This document shows, piece by piece, positions 17,110 to 28,100 of a DNA stretch of 64,000 nucleotides (position 1 is its first letter; every line of letters starts with the position of its first letter). The notes beneath the pieces were generated by a model. The model was given only the letters and a program-made list of their open reading frames with translations, was not told the DNA's origin and ran no database searches. The translations under genes and the position numbers were made by a program. This DNA comes from Spirochaetota bacterium (GTDB lineage Bacteria; Spirochaetota; UBA4802; UBA5550), in the NCBI GenBank assembly GCA_025457915.1, contig JALOTL010000001.1, forward strand, positions 186,001-250,000, in the 5' to 3' direction.

Positions 17110-18726
17110 ATGATCATGAACGATTCCATACCAACTAAAGAATATAGTAACAAGATACTCATAGTTGATGACGAGCCCCTGATCAGGAAGATCCTGTCGA
17201 AGTATCTTTTTGAAAAGAATTACATTGTTGAAACAGCCGATAATGGAATCGACGCTCTCGAGAAGCTTAATGCCGGCGATTATGAACTTGTATTGACCGA
17301 CCTCAGGATGCCGTCGATGGGCGGAAGGGAATTGCTCCAGATAATGTCGGAAAAGTACCCCGATATACCCAAGATCGTCCTCACCGGTTATGGGACAAAC
17401 GATGATATTATTGTCGCTTTGAAGACCGGAGCCTATGATTTCCTTACCAAGCCGATAACCGATTTCACGATCCTCGAGCATTCGCTGGAAAGGGCCCTGG
17501 AAAGAAAAAGGCTGAATGATGACAGGAACAGGTACATCGAGCAGCTGAACCAGATTAATGAAATCATATCGATGCTTAATAAAGGCAAGAGCACCGAAGA
17601 GATATTCAACACGCTTAATGTGATACTGAAAAAAATAATGCCTTTTAACAGGCTTGCGCTTGCCAGCATCGACTGGGAATTGAATTGCATAATAAACAAG
17701 CTTATTGCATCCGACAGGGAAATCCTTCTTGACGTCGACACGTCGATCAACATTGACGAATCGTCACTGAAAGAGGTAATCAGCGATAAAAAATTATACA
17801 ACTGCCCGGATCTCACTGAATATTACAAAAAAAATCCGGATTCAAAAAACACGAAACTGCTTCTTGAAGAGGGGATGAGATCGTCGCTTGTGCTCCCATT
17901 AATTCTTAACGATGAAATGCGGGGGTTTCTTTTTTTTGCTTCAGTGCAGGAAAATGCCTTCAATCTTGAACATATCGCCTATCTCGAGTCTATTGTAGGG
18001 CAGATCGCTTTCAGCATAGAAAGGGGTGAGCTCTTAAATAAAATCGAAAAGCATACGAAAAATCTTGAAAACCTGGTCGAGCAGCGAGCACAGGAAATAT
18101 TGAAAACCCAGAAAACCACGATTTTTGCCCTCAGTAAACTTGCCGAAGCGAGGGATACTGAAACTGGCGACCATCTGGAAAGAATACGGAATTACAGCGT
18201 ACTCCTGGCGCAAATGCTGAAGTATGTCGGAAAGCACAGTGAATTGACGAACCAATACCTCCGGGATCTTTATGATTCATCAATCCTTCACGACATAGGG
18301 AAGGTTGGTATTTCTGACGGCATATTGCTGAAGCGCGGCATTCTTACCGAGGAAGAATATGAAGTGATGAAGACTCATACGACGATAGGGTATGAAGCGT
18401 TAAAATCGGCTTCAAGCAGCCTCGGCGAAAATTCATTTCTCAAGATGGCCATGGATATAACTTTATGTCATCATGAAAGATGGGATGGTAAGGGATATCC
18501 GGTCGGGCTGAAGGAAGCGGGAATACCGCTCTCTGCAAGGATCGTGGCAATTGCTGATGTTTATGATGCCCTTACATCAAAAAGGCCCTATAAACAGGCG
18601 TATAAGCACGATAAATCGATAAAAATCATGAAGGAAGAATTTACGAGATTTGATCCTGAGCTTTTCAATCTATTTACTGAAAATAACGGCGAGTTCAACA
18701 GGATAAGGAACCAGAAGTATAAATAA
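17110..18726 (+). CDS. response regulator with REC, GAF and HD-GYP domains
   Basis: A 538-residue signalling protein, probably a cyclic-di-GMP phosphodiesterase. The receiver domain (about 14-130) has the acidic pair D20-D21, phospho-acceptor D64 in LVLTDLRMP and K114 in FLTKPITD. A GAF-like region (about 150-300) is followed by a coiled coil and then the HD-GYP domain (about 345-520) with LHDIGKVGI and HHERWDGKGYPVGL, both intact. The closest named relatives are RpfG-type proteins. The ATG at 17110 is used here; an in-frame ATG at 17116 is also possible. No histidine kinase is adjacent. The stop codon is directly followed by the rhomboid ATG, so the two are probably co-expressed. Confidence 0.92.
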   Translation: MIMNDSIPTKEYSNKILIVDDEPLIRKILSKYLFEKNYIVETADNGIDALEKLNAGDYELVLTDLRMPSMGGRELLQIMSEKYPDIPKIVLTGYGTNDDIIVALKTGAYDFLTKPITDFTILEHSLERALERKRLNDDRNRYIEQLNQINEIISMLNKGKSTEEIFNTLNVILKKIMPFNRLALASIDWELNCIINKLIASDREILLDVDTSINIDESSLKEVISDKKLYNCPDLTEYYKKNPDSKNTKLLLEEGMRSSLVLPLILNDEMRGFLFFASVQENAFNLEHIAYLESIVGQIAFSIERGELLNKIEKHTKNLENLVEQRAQEILKTQKTTIFALSKLAEARDTETGDHLERIRNYSVLLAQMLKYVGKHSELTNQYLRDLYDSSILHDIGKVGISDGILLKRGILTEEEYEVMKTHTTIGYEALKSASSSLGENSFLKMAMDITLCHHERWDGKGYPVGLKEAGIPLSARIVAIADVYDALTSKRPYKQAYKHDKSIKIMKEEFTRFDPELFNLFTENNGEFNRIRNQKYK

Positions 18727-19608
18727 ATGCATGGCAGGAATATAAATCTGGGTTTTGGGAGGCCCATAACCCCGGTAGTAAAGAAATTGCTGATCGCAAA
18801 CGGCGTTATTTTTTTGATTCAGCAAATCTCCGGACTTTTTGCGCCCAATATGATGGAGATGATTTTCGGGATCAGCTATAAGGGCCTTGTAGAAGAATTT
18901 AAATTATGGCAAGTATTCACCTACATGTTCCTGCACGGCGGCTGGCTCCATGTTTTTTTCAATTTACTGGCGTTATATATGTTTGCCGGAGAATTGGAGG
19001 ATCTCTGGGGCAGCAGGGCTTTCTTGAGATATTATTTAATATCCGGGACCGGCGCCGGACTGTTTATTGCGCTGATGAACTATATTCTTTATGTAAAATA
19101 TTCATTTTCACCGGTAACGATCGGAGCATCCGGAGCTGTTTATGCCCTTCTTCTTGCATACGGGTTGCTGTGGCCCAACAGGGAGGTCCTCCTTTATTTT
19201 CTTTTTCCGGTTAAAATAAAATATCTCTTGATCGGATTCGGGCTCATGGAATTTTTCGGGACACTGACCACGGCCACCGGCGGTGGCAGCAATATCAGCC
19301 ATATAGGACATGTGGGCGGGTTGATTACCGGTTTCATATATTTCAAACTCAGGATATCCGGTTCAAAATCGTCCGAGAAGAAGGCGATAAAAAAAAGCGA
19401 AGGGCCGATAGATCGCATTCTGAAAAAATTTCGTTTAAAGCGAAAGCGGAAACAGATTGATACCAGGATAGAGGCAAAAAAAATAATAGATAATTTACTG
19501 GAAAAAATCGCCAGGCAGGGCATGGGATCCCTTACAACTAAAGAAAAACGCATGCTGGAATGGGCGAGACGGCATTATTATCCAGAAAACAATGATACCC
19601 TTCATTAA
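18727..19608 (+). CDS. rhomboid family intramembrane serine protease
   Basis: A 293-residue membrane protein with six predicted TM segments. It carries the rhomboid catalytic serine in IGASGAVYALL (S135) and the histidine in SHIGHVGG (H195). The conserved FLHGGWLHVFFNLLALYMFA segment (about 68-87) supplies the oxyanion region. After residue ~215 there is a basic cytoplasmic tail, rich in Lys/Arg (KKFRLKRKRKQ), ending in a helix, KEKRMLEWARRHYYPEN. Such a tail is known in some bacterial rhomboids. The ATG directly follows the stop codon of the HD-GYP gene with no spacer. The substrates are unknown. Confidence 0.92.
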   Translation: MHGRNINLGFGRPITPVVKKLLIANGVIFLIQQISGLFAPNMMEMIFGISYKGLVEEFKLWQVFTYMFLHGGWLHVFFNLLALYMFAGELEDLWGSRAFLRYYLISGTGAGLFIALMNYILYVKYSFSPVTIGASGAVYALLLAYGLLWPNREVLLYFLFPVKIKYLLIGFGLMEFFGTLTTATGGGSNISHIGHVGGLITGFIYFKLRISGSKSSEKKAIKKSEGPIDRILKKFRLKRKRKQIDTRIEAKKIIDNLLEKIARQGMGSLTTKEKRMLEWARRHYYPENNDTLH

Positions 19609-19631
19609 AACTCCCCGGGCCATCAATTATA

Positions 19632-20531
19632 ATGCTTATTGAGGATTCAATCATAGCGATGCTTTTCGGCATCATAGGGACAATATCATTCCATCTCGGA
19701 AAGGGAATGCAGAAGCATGGGATTGAAGTTCTGCATTATTTAAAAAGGAAAATATTAAAAAAAAATTCATATCCATCCATAAATCTGACAGCGAGAGAGG
19801 TAATAATATATTTAACCGGTGTTTTTCTTTCAAATAGCGTGGCTGTCTGGATCATGGCCGCAAACATGTTCGCGCCCGCGTCGTATTTTACTTCAATGTT
19901 CGGGATCGGGCTGATAGTTCTCCTGGTATATTCAGTTAAGGTTCTGGGGGAGCCGCTGAAAGGGAAGGACGTAGCCGGAGCCTGCGTTTTAATCATCGGT
20001 ACTTTTCTGCTTGGCATTGACGGCATTTACAGGGGCGAATTAAGCATGTCAAATATTGATATAAAAACAGTTTGTATCATCGTTGTTGTTTTTTTGATAA
20101 TGGCGACAATTTTCATAATAGCGACATATGACGATAAACATCATGTCATCATAGGAATCGGTTTTGGAATGCTTGCCGGAGGATCCGCGAGCCTTGATCC
20201 GGTATTTAAGGGCGTCGGACAGAATCTCGGCACTAAGGGCGGTTTTATTCCCTCGTCCCCTGAGGGATGGGTCATGTTTTTAATAAGTTTTATATTTGCG
20301 ACCGCAGCCTTTACGATCGTGCAGTTCGCTTTTATGAAGAAGGCCCGCGCTTCCATTCTTGTGCCAATTTTCAGCGGGGTTTATATTTCGCTGCCGATAT
20401 TGATACAGTTGATTTCTCTCCCCGGTTTTATCGTTACAATCTTCACGGTTTCAGGCCTGGTCTTTGTTGTCAGCGGCATCATCATGATGCAATCAATCGG
20501 GAAAAGCGAAGAGGAGATCTTCAAGTCCTGA
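19632..20531 (+). CDS. DMT/NIPA-like multi-pass membrane transporter
   Basis: A 299-residue integral membrane protein with eight to ten predicted TM helices. The layout, with two halves containing SFHLGKGMQKHG, FGIGLIVLLVYSVKVLGEPL and SGVYISLPILIQ, resembles the drug/metabolite transporter superfamily and in particular NIPA-like proteins. I cannot assign a substrate. The start ATG at 19632 lies 23 bp after the rhomboid stop in the same direction and has no Shine-Dalgarno sequence. It may be the third gene of an HD-GYP-rhomboid-transporter transcript. Its stop abuts the stop of the convergent FecR-OmpA gene with no base between. Confidence 0.75.
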   Translation: MLIEDSIIAMLFGIIGTISFHLGKGMQKHGIEVLHYLKRKILKKNSYPSINLTAREVIIYLTGVFLSNSVAVWIMAANMFAPASYFTSMFGIGLIVLLVYSVKVLGEPLKGKDVAGACVLIIGTFLLGIDGIYRGELSMSNIDIKTVCIIVVVFLIMATIFIIATYDDKHHVIIGIGFGMLAGGSASLDPVFKGVGQNLGTKGGFIPSSPEGWVMFLISFIFATAAFTIVQFAFMKKARASILVPIFSGVYISLPILIQLISLPGFIVTIFTVSGLVFVVSGIIMMQSIGKSEEEIFKS

Positions 20532-21587
20532 TCATTCGATTATGATGAATTCCACTCTTCTGTTCTGGGACCTGCCGTCTTCAGTTTTATTGCTCGCGAT
20601 GGGTTTGCTGGATCCATATCCCGCTATCTCGAATCTGTCGGGATCGAGCTGCTTACCGATCAGGTAATCTTTAATGGATTTTGCCCTTTCAACTGACAGC
20701 GCCTGGTTGATTGTATCGTTGGCTATACTATCGGTATGTCCTTCGATCCGGACTCTTACGCGTTTCTCTTTAAGGACCTCGACGATTTTATCCAGTTCAG
20801 GATATGATGAAGTCAGTAGTTTTGCGCTTCCCAGTTTGAAGCTTATTTTGGTTGATATTAAGAGGACTTCTTCGGTATGAATTGAATTCAGTATTGTCCT
20901 GACCTTTGTTATTTCATCCTCGGTGAGTTTCTCCGGTTTTGCAGGAGGGTTGTTTTCCGCAACGAGGAGCTTGTTCTGGAAGGAAAGAAGTATTTTTTGA
21001 TCCCCGAATTTCGGGTTATATATTTCGGTTATCCCGGAAAGGGAATATATGGTCGTTTGTGTATCCTCTTCTTCCTGGGCGGCCGGATTTTTTACTTTTA
21101 ACAGGCGCTTGTCTTTCGGCTTGCTTCCGACTTCAAATCCGAGCTCCGTTCCGCGAATTCCGGCAAAGGCCGTCGGGGTTTTTATATTTATTTCATTTTC
21201 CTTGTTAAGCTTCTCAAATTTGCCATATACGGCTCCTTTTTCAACATTCAGCAGAACTTTACGCACCGTAAGGTGGTCGATTTTAAAAATGCTGTTTTCC
21301 GATATTCTGATGGCGAAACCGTCGTTGAATCTTAAATCCGCGATTGAATTTTTATCCGTTTTAATTTCATACCCTTTTTTCAACACAAAGCCTACGATTG
21401 CCTGCTGCCAGGATGATTCTTTTGTTTCCCTGTAGGTTACCCCTCCGATTACGAAAGTAATTTTTGCGTCCTTTTGAACGAGGACAGGCAGGCGTATGAG
21501 CATTTTTTCAACATACAGAAAATAACCGGTCACTCCGGCTATAATCAGGGAAAATAATAAAACCATGATGAATATAATTTTTTTCAA
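20532..21587 (-). CDS. FecR-domain and OmpA-domain envelope protein
   Basis: A ~351-residue envelope protein. After one N-terminal membrane segment (about 5-25) comes a FecR-like domain (about 45-160), including RISENSIFKIDHL and IKTPTAFAGIRGTELGFEV. A linker leads to a C-terminal OmpA domain (about 235-350) with RIEGHTDS, SVERAKSIKDYL, GYGSSKP and QNRRVEF, the residues that bind diaminopimelate in peptidoglycan. It probably anchors to the cell wall in the periplasm. No ATG fits: TTG 21587 is chosen because GAGGTGAT lies 9 bp upstream. A TTG two codons earlier (21593) is the alternative. The gene lies 83 bp downstream of recB on the same strand. Confidence 0.85.
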   Translation of the reverse strand: MKKIIFIMVLLFSLIIAGVTGYFLYVEKMLIRLPVLVQKDAKITFVIGGVTYRETKESSWQQAIVGFVLKKGYEIKTDKNSIADLRFNDGFAIRISENSIFKIDHLTVRKVLLNVEKGAVYGKFEKLNKENEINIKTPTAFAGIRGTELGFEVGSKPKDKRLLKVKNPAAQEEEDTQTTIYSLSGITEIYNPKFGDQKILLSFQNKLLVAENNPPAKPEKLTEDEITKVRTILNSIHTEEVLLISTKISFKLGSAKLLTSSYPELDKIVEVLKEKRVRVRIEGHTDSIANDTINQALSVERAKSIKDYLIGKQLDPDRFEIAGYGSSKPIASNKTEDGRSQNRRVEFIIIE

Positions 21588-21670
21588 TTTCAATCACCTC
21601 ATTATGGCTGGATGAACAATCCTATATACAAACCTATGATATGGTCAAGTAATTAAATAGTTATTGAAAA

Positions 21671-24600
21671 TCAGGGTTCTGAACGTTTCAATTCTTTTTC
21701 GAATTCAATAATTTCGGTTTCATCTGCAGGTCTGTAAAAAAAAATGCCTTCCCCGCTGTTTGTTGAATTCATTCCGCGCAGGTATATGTAATAAATGCCG
21801 CCGAACATATCGTAGTTAAAATCGGATATGCCTGTTTTAAGCCATTTTAAAAACGCGACGGTGTATATTTTATATTGAAGATCATATCCGGATTCGATAA
21901 TGCTTTTTTCGAGTCTTTTTCTGCCGTAATCATCCAGCTTGTTGGATTTCCAATCAAGAAAATAATATTTCCCGGATGCCTGGAATATCATATCAAGATA
22001 TCCGTGTATTATGACTTTTCCGGGACCGCTACCGCCTGGATTATAAAAGAATTCCACCTCGTGCATTTTGCTGGATAAATTACCGAGTTTCAGATTGCTT
22101 CCGTCAATGGGAGTTTGAAGCGTGTTCCAGATTATTTTTGCCGTTTCCATACGGCACAGATTCTTTTGCTGAATTGACATGTTGAAAAAATATTTCGTTA
22201 TGCTTGAATCAATCAATTGAAATGAAACTGATTTTTCAGCCAGGAGATCGCCCGGAGCTTTTGCGGAAATGACCGCACTGAAATCAATTTTATCTAATAT
22301 TTCATGCAGCATAAGGCCTGTTTCGGTTCCGGGAGGAAGTGAAGGTTCATCGATGCCTTGATCATGCCGCCTACCGTCAATACCTGACACGAAATTTTCG
22401 TCAAGTTCGTATTTTGGCGATTCAAATACGCCGCCTTCAATTTCGGATAAATGAACCTGCTGGTGTTTCATGCTGGTAAAGGAGGAAACCGTGATTTTTC
22501 GCCGTATAAAATCGAATTTTTTTTGTACTGCTAAAGACGGCTCAATCCTGATGTTTATTTCAGGTCTGTCCGGTTTAATGTCCGTGATTACGGACATTTG
22601 CGCTTCATAATTAATGCGTGTTACAAGAGACGGATCGATTTCACGCAGCAAGGCGGGCATTTTTTCCGCGGCAATAATCAAATTTCCATCCTTTGAAATT
22701 TTCATTGGAGTGTATTCAGGCAGATAGAGCCGGTTTTTTGCCCTTGTCAATGCGACATAATACAAGCGGTCGTCTTCTGCCGATACTTCATTTAGATAAA
22801 TGCTTTCCGAGGACTTTTCCTTCATTAAATCCAGGACCCTCTTTCCACTGTCATGATATATCCAGTAACTGTCCCGGGTCATATTCGGAAAACCTCCGAA
22901 AATAAAAACCGTTGAGAACTGGAGCCCCTTGCTGGCGTGTATAGTCATTATCCTAATGCCTGGATTTTCCGGATCATTTTTCTGCAGGTCTTCATTTTCA
23001 CCTTGGTAAATATTATTGTAAAGATTGACAAGGTGCTTTTTAAATTCGACCGGGTCAAATTTTTTATTATAAGCCGTGATTGACACGTCCTGTAATATCT
23101 GCTTAACAATGGATATTGTTTTTTCCCCGTTTAGAGACTTAATCTGGTCGAGGAGCGATGTTTTTTCAATTATCATCTGAAAAAGGACCGGCCAGTTCAT
23201 TTTTGACGCCTGCTCGTGCATTTTTTCTAAGAGGGTTGAAAGCTCCGGGGATAAATCCTGGATTTTGAATTCCACAAGATGTTCAGGTTTTGCTGAAAAG
23301 AATTTTGTCAGCAGGGCTTTTTTTAACAGGGTTGCGTCATATGGATGCAGGATGGCGTCAACCAGGTATATCAGTTCCATCATTTCTATTGACTGGTATA
23401 TGCCTTCTTTTTTATAAAATGAATACTTAATGCCGCACTTTTTGAATTCCCTTTCAAGGATCGGGGCGTCCGGCCATTTTCTAATCAGGACTGCCGTATC
23501 CTGCTGATCCAGTTTGTGTTCTGAAATATGCCTGGTTATTTCCCCGGTGATGAATTTCGCCATTCTTGATTTGGCCTGCGTGCCGTTGCATTTGCCGAGG
23601 TTTACGCAGCAAGCGCCGTCATCCGGTGATTCTGCCCGCCTGCCAGATTTTTCCGGCGGACGGCTGTCCGTGTATGTTATCTCTTTTTCTGAAAACCATT
23701 TTTTTCCGAACAGGCCGTTAAAAAAAGAAATCAGTTCCGGGATGGACCTGTAGTTTGTATTGAGAGTATAATACCTTGCCCCGAACCTGCTGATCATTTC
23801 GTCCCTTGCTGTGTAATATGCATGAACATCGGCCCCGCGGAATCCGTAAATGGCCTGCTTTGGGTCCCCGATCAGAAAGAGCCTGTTCTTTTTTTCTTCA
23901 AGAAATATGCGCTTGAAAATGGTCCACTGATAAAGGTCGGTGTCCTGCGACTCGTCAATTATTCCATACCTGTATTTTTTTTGGATTATTTCGGGAAGAG
24001 GGGATGATTCGTCATGGAGGGCGTTATAAACATTGAGAATCATATCGTCGTAACTTATCATTCCATGAAGGTTCTTATGGATTCTTATTTCATTCTTTAA
24101 TTCCATTGCCGTGTTTGCGGCAAGCTGTATGGAAAGATTTTTAAAATCTATTGATCCGAGATAATTTAAAAAATCGATAATAGGAGTCAGTTTTCCCATC
24201 AGGAAAGTATCGATTATTTCGCCTTTTTTTACATCAAGCAGATGCTCGAAGCCTTCCTTGAGCAAGTTTTCCGTGGTTTTCGCGCCTGCTAATCCATCAA
24301 TGAAGGATTTGCAGCCTGAAAGTGTAACTTCAGGCAAACTTAGAATTTCCAAAAGGGGGAAAACGACGCGATTAATGATTGTAGATTTTTGCCTGCATGG
24401 AAGACCGGAAAGCAATTTATATATGTCATGATCCTCCGGCCGGTTTATTTGTTCCCCGAATAGCTTTTTCAGAATCCCGGCACGCTGATTTATTTCCTCA
24501 TTATATTTTTTTACTATTTGATGGAAATACGGATCCGGAGGCGGAAGCATCGACTCGAACTCGGCGGAACGGTATTTCATCGCGATATCAATCACGGTAT

Positions 24601-25111
24601 TTTCCCAATTGCTTTCACCGTTTGATATCCCCAGGGGATAACCCGACAGTATCAGTAGCTCATCAAGGATGCCGGCATAGATTCTAGGCCAGGTTTTTCT
24701 CATCCGGTCGTGCAGAAGCCTGGAATAAATTTCCTTGTCGAAAACCAGCTCGCTTTGAAGGTGGCCTGCGTTTTCAAATGCATAGGTTGTCAGCACCTTG
24801 TTGCAGAATCCGTGGATGGTGTATATTTGTGCGGAATCGAAGTTGTCGAGTGATTCCTGCAGTATTTGCGATTTGCCGGCCGTGAACGAATCATATATTT
24901 TTTTCCTTATTTTCTCTTTCAGTTCTGATGTGGCTTTTTCGGTGAAGGTAACTATTAATATCTCTGAAAGACTGCTGACTTTGCCTTTCAACAGGAGATC
25001 CAGGACAAGGTTCTCGATAGTTGTGGTCTTTCCAGTACCGGCAGAGGCTTCGATCAGAAGATTTGAATCCAGATCGATTTTCCGGAGATCGGTAAGAATT
25101 TCAGCTTTCAT
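21671..25111 (-). CDS. recB: exodeoxyribonuclease V beta subunit RecB
   Basis: A 1146-residue UvrD-type helicase-nuclease, the motor and nuclease subunit of the RecBC(D) recombination machine. Walker A is ASAGTGKT (22-29), motif Ia is TFTEKATSEL, motif II is DESQDTD (386-392) and motif III is GDPKQAIYGFRGAD (415-428). Motif VI is in YYVALTRAKNRLYL. The C-terminal RecB nuclease site is intact, with D1040 in HGYLDMIF and D1053-x-K1055 in FLDWKSN, followed by the QYKIY motif. The start ATG 25111 overlaps the end of recC by 11 bp. An upstream extension in this frame reads antisense to nothing known and was rejected. recD is not adjacent. Confidence 0.95.
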   Translation of the reverse strand: MKAEILTDLRKIDLDSNLLIEASAGTGKTTTIENLVLDLLLKGKVSSLSEILIVTFTEKATSELKEKIRKKIYDSFTAGKSQILQESLDNFDSAQIYTIHGFCNKVLTTYAFENAGHLQSELVFDKEIYSRLLHDRMRKTWPRIYAGILDELLILSGYPLGISNGESNWENTVIDIAMKYRSAEFESMLPPPDPYFHQIVKKYNEEINQRAGILKKLFGEQINRPEDHDIYKLLSGLPCRQKSTIINRVVFPLLEILSLPEVTLSGCKSFIDGLAGAKTTENLLKEGFEHLLDVKKGEIIDTFLMGKLTPIIDFLNYLGSIDFKNLSIQLAANTAMELKNEIRIHKNLHGMISYDDMILNVYNALHDESSPLPEIIQKKYRYGIIDESQDTDLYQWTIFKRIFLEEKKNRLFLIGDPKQAIYGFRGADVHAYYTARDEMISRFGARYYTLNTNYRSIPELISFFNGLFGKKWFSEKEITYTDSRPPEKSGRRAESPDDGACCVNLGKCNGTQAKSRMAKFITGEITRHISEHKLDQQDTAVLIRKWPDAPILEREFKKCGIKYSFYKKEGIYQSIEMMELIYLVDAILHPYDATLLKKALLTKFFSAKPEHLVEFKIQDLSPELSTLLEKMHEQASKMNWPVLFQMIIEKTSLLDQIKSLNGEKTISIVKQILQDVSITAYNKKFDPVEFKKHLVNLYNNIYQGENEDLQKNDPENPGIRIMTIHASKGLQFSTVFIFGGFPNMTRDSYWIYHDSGKRVLDLMKEKSSESIYLNEVSAEDDRLYYVALTRAKNRLYLPEYTPMKISKDGNLIIAAEKMPALLREIDPSLVTRINYEAQMSVITDIKPDRPEINIRIEPSLAVQKKFDFIRRKITVSSFTSMKHQQVHLSEIEGGVFESPKYELDENFVSGIDGRRHDQGIDEPSLPPGTETGLMLHEILDKIDFSAVISAKAPGDLLAEKSVSFQLIDSSITKYFFNMSIQQKNLCRMETAKIIWNTLQTPIDGSNLKLGNLSSKMHEVEFFYNPGGSGPGKVIIHGYLDMIFQASGKYYFLDWKSNKLDDYGRKRLEKSIIESGYDLQYKIYTVAFLKWLKTGISDFNYDMFGGIYYIYLRGMNSTNSGEGIFFYRPADETEIIEFEKELKRSEP

Positions 25112-28100
25112 CGGGTTTGTTTTTCCTCGCGTTATAAAACGACTCCAGGATGATGCCGCATCTTCTTGTAACCCTGTCGAGTGCGTCCCAGTGGACATCC
25201 GGATTGATTATCCTGACAAGGTTTGCCGGATTGTATTTTGCGAAAAGCATGCCGGTTTCTTCATCTATTATTGATGACAGGGTTTCCGCGAACCTCATCC
25301 TGTCAGCCTCCTTGTCCCCGCTTTTATATAGCGATAGATTTAGTTCTTTTTCCGAGGCGATTAATTCAAGAGGCAGCATTTCCGGGAATGCCGTTTCCAG
25401 TAAGTCTTTAATTATCGTGATCAGCGTATTTCTGGCGGTATCGGGGGAGATATCAAAATCAATCGACCATATCCCGGTTTTCCCGGCAAGATTGATGGTG
25501 AATTTATTAGAATTGAAAACACCGGAAAGATCCGGAATTATTCCTGACTGAATTGACAGAAAGAAAAGATACTGCGATAGCAGGCTTCGAATTCTCGGCC
25601 GGTCAGAATGATGCAGAACTAGCGTTTCTCCGGCGCCTGTTTCAGGATTAATCCAAAGATGCTGAAGAGATCCTGAGATTTCTATTTTTTTTTCTTCGCC
25701 GGTTATTTTAACAGGAATATCGGTGGATTGATAATATGACGGGAACCCCGGGTTATTTGCCGAGCTTCCGAACCCGATATTTTTATAAAAAGAGAGGGCT
25801 TTTTTATCATCAATGAAATTTTTTATCCGGCTGCTTGAAAAAGTAGTTCTTATTTCAGATGCGATTTTTTTCATGTCGGTTTTTTGGAATTCACCGCTTG
25901 GAGTATCTCCAGACAGGCTGTAATTCCTGTATTCGTCAATTATTTGAGAGGGTTTGAATTTATCAGTACCGTCGTCCGTCAATTTATCAAATATCATTGA
26001 TGCTATACCGTAAAATACGCCCCTTCCTGAAAAAAAAGGCTCATCATCTTGAGTTGTGGGATCTTTCGGAACCCGGTCGAAAATGCCCAGGTGAAATCTT
26101 AAAAATGAAACTGCGGGGTCATAAAGAAATAAGGAAAGGTCTTTTATGCCCAGGCGGATTATTTTATCCGGGGTTCTTGCTTCATTTTTTTTAAGCCTGC
26201 CCTGAAAAAATCGGTTTAGCGGGGATTCGCCTTCATCTGTTTTTATTTCCTCATCATCAGGTCCGCGGGCGTTATCCAGAAATGAGCGAAGCGTGATCAG
26301 AATTTTCCGCTCCTCCACTGAATAATTGACAAGGTCGATCGAGGACCCGTTTTTCATAATTACGAAATCAGAATAATCGGATTCACCGGGGTCCTTCTCG
26401 AGATGCTTTATGCTGTATCCTGTTGCAGGCAGTCCAACCTGCTTGATGTTTTCCGATAGAATATGCTCATTCAGGTAAGCCGCCAACTGGGTGACAGGGG
26501 AGTTTAAAAAGAAATCCTTGTCTCTTTTGAGGTCTTTTGAAACGTAGGATATATACAGCTTTTCCCTGGTAGAAATAATAGTCTCAAGGAAGATGTATTT
26601 ATCCGCATCGATTCTCGTAATATCGCCGATGGTTCTCCTGATGTTTTTCAAGTCAAGGGTGGAATAATCAGGCTCACCCGGAAAAATTCCTTCTTCCATC
26701 CCGAGCAGATAAATGATTTTAAAGGGAATCTGCCGTTTTGGTATCATTGCCGATATGTTTATGCCGGAAAAAAGGTATCCGGCATGGTTGGCCGGCAGGC
26801 TGGCTATACCGTCCGTGATGTAATCCGCGATGAATTCCATTTTCATGGATTTTTTTGAGTTTTCAGCATCCAGTATTTTAATCGCCTCAATTTTTTCGAT
26901 CAGGGAATCCCTTATTGCTTTTTCCCCCGGGGCCGCAGCGGGTACGGCCAGAAATTCATTCAGGAGTTCCATGCTGATATCCGCCCATTCCCCGGATGTT
27001 CGCTCGATGTCCCTGAGCCCGGTTAATTTTACATGAAGGAGGTCGATAGCCGATGAAAACCTCCCGATAAGTTCCGGATTCGAATAGGGATCAGGATAAG
27101 GCAGTATTCCCTTGTAGTCCTTCAGTGTATTTGAAGAGTCATGCGGATTCATTATCCGTCCGAGCCTGAGCCTTCTCAGTCCAAAGAGCCATGTGTTGCT
27201 GTCGGAGGGAACGGCCGTCTTTTCAATTGAATTGTAGCTGTTATGTATATTCAGCGAGTCCGTGAGAATCAGAAGATATTCTACATCCTCTCCGGTAAAT
27301 CCGAATTTTTCCTGGAAGCAGGCGTTCGTGAAAAGACCGAAGATTTCAGATCTCGAGAAATTGCCGGCAGCAAGGTTCAGCAGCGAAATAACGGCTTTTC
27401 CATAAAGGCTTTCCCTGCCGGCAGTCGCATCGATTATGCTGTAATCGATGATATGCGGTTCCCTTGAAAAAACGGATTTAATAACTGAAGAATACCTGTC
27501 GATATCAGGTGTCATAACCGCGATCTCGTTCATATTCAGTCCGGAATCGTGTTCCAGGTTGCAGAGGATGCTGTTATAAACGCCTTCAACCTCCCTGAAT
27601 ATGTCGGGACAGGATATTATCTGTATGGTTTTATCCTGATTTACCCTGCTTCCTTCAATGAAGGATTTTCTGAACAGGATTTGCGACTGCAGGTGTTCAA
27701 GAACGGTTGAGGGTTCGCGGTTTTGATCTCCGTATAACCATTCAGAGATGAATTCATATTCTTCACTCGCCTTTTCTTCAAGAAGGCTGAAGAGTTTCAG
27801 GTTTTCCCTTGCGGTTTTCCCCCATAGCTTCAACAGCTTGTTTTCAAATTCAGCTTCAGCGAGATCATCGCCATCGTCGCCGGATATTACGTCTGTAGAT
27901 CTTAATCTTTTCCATCTGTCCTCCGCGGGCGTGGTTGCATCTTCCCAGAACTCGGCGCATGGATTTATCTGGAAAATGGAAAGATTCGCAATCGCGCCAA
28001 TGCCGTATATCATCTTTACATGAAAGGGAGAGAGCTGGGATTTTCCAAAAAAGAATATTTCAGGGACCTGCCGTCTGTTTGCCGGTTTGATTTTTCCGGC

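Noticed and set aside
25112..25198. N-terminal extension of RecB upstream of ATG 25111
   Set aside because: The added residues overlap recC coding sequence, start with a weak codon and precede the normal RecB N-terminus.
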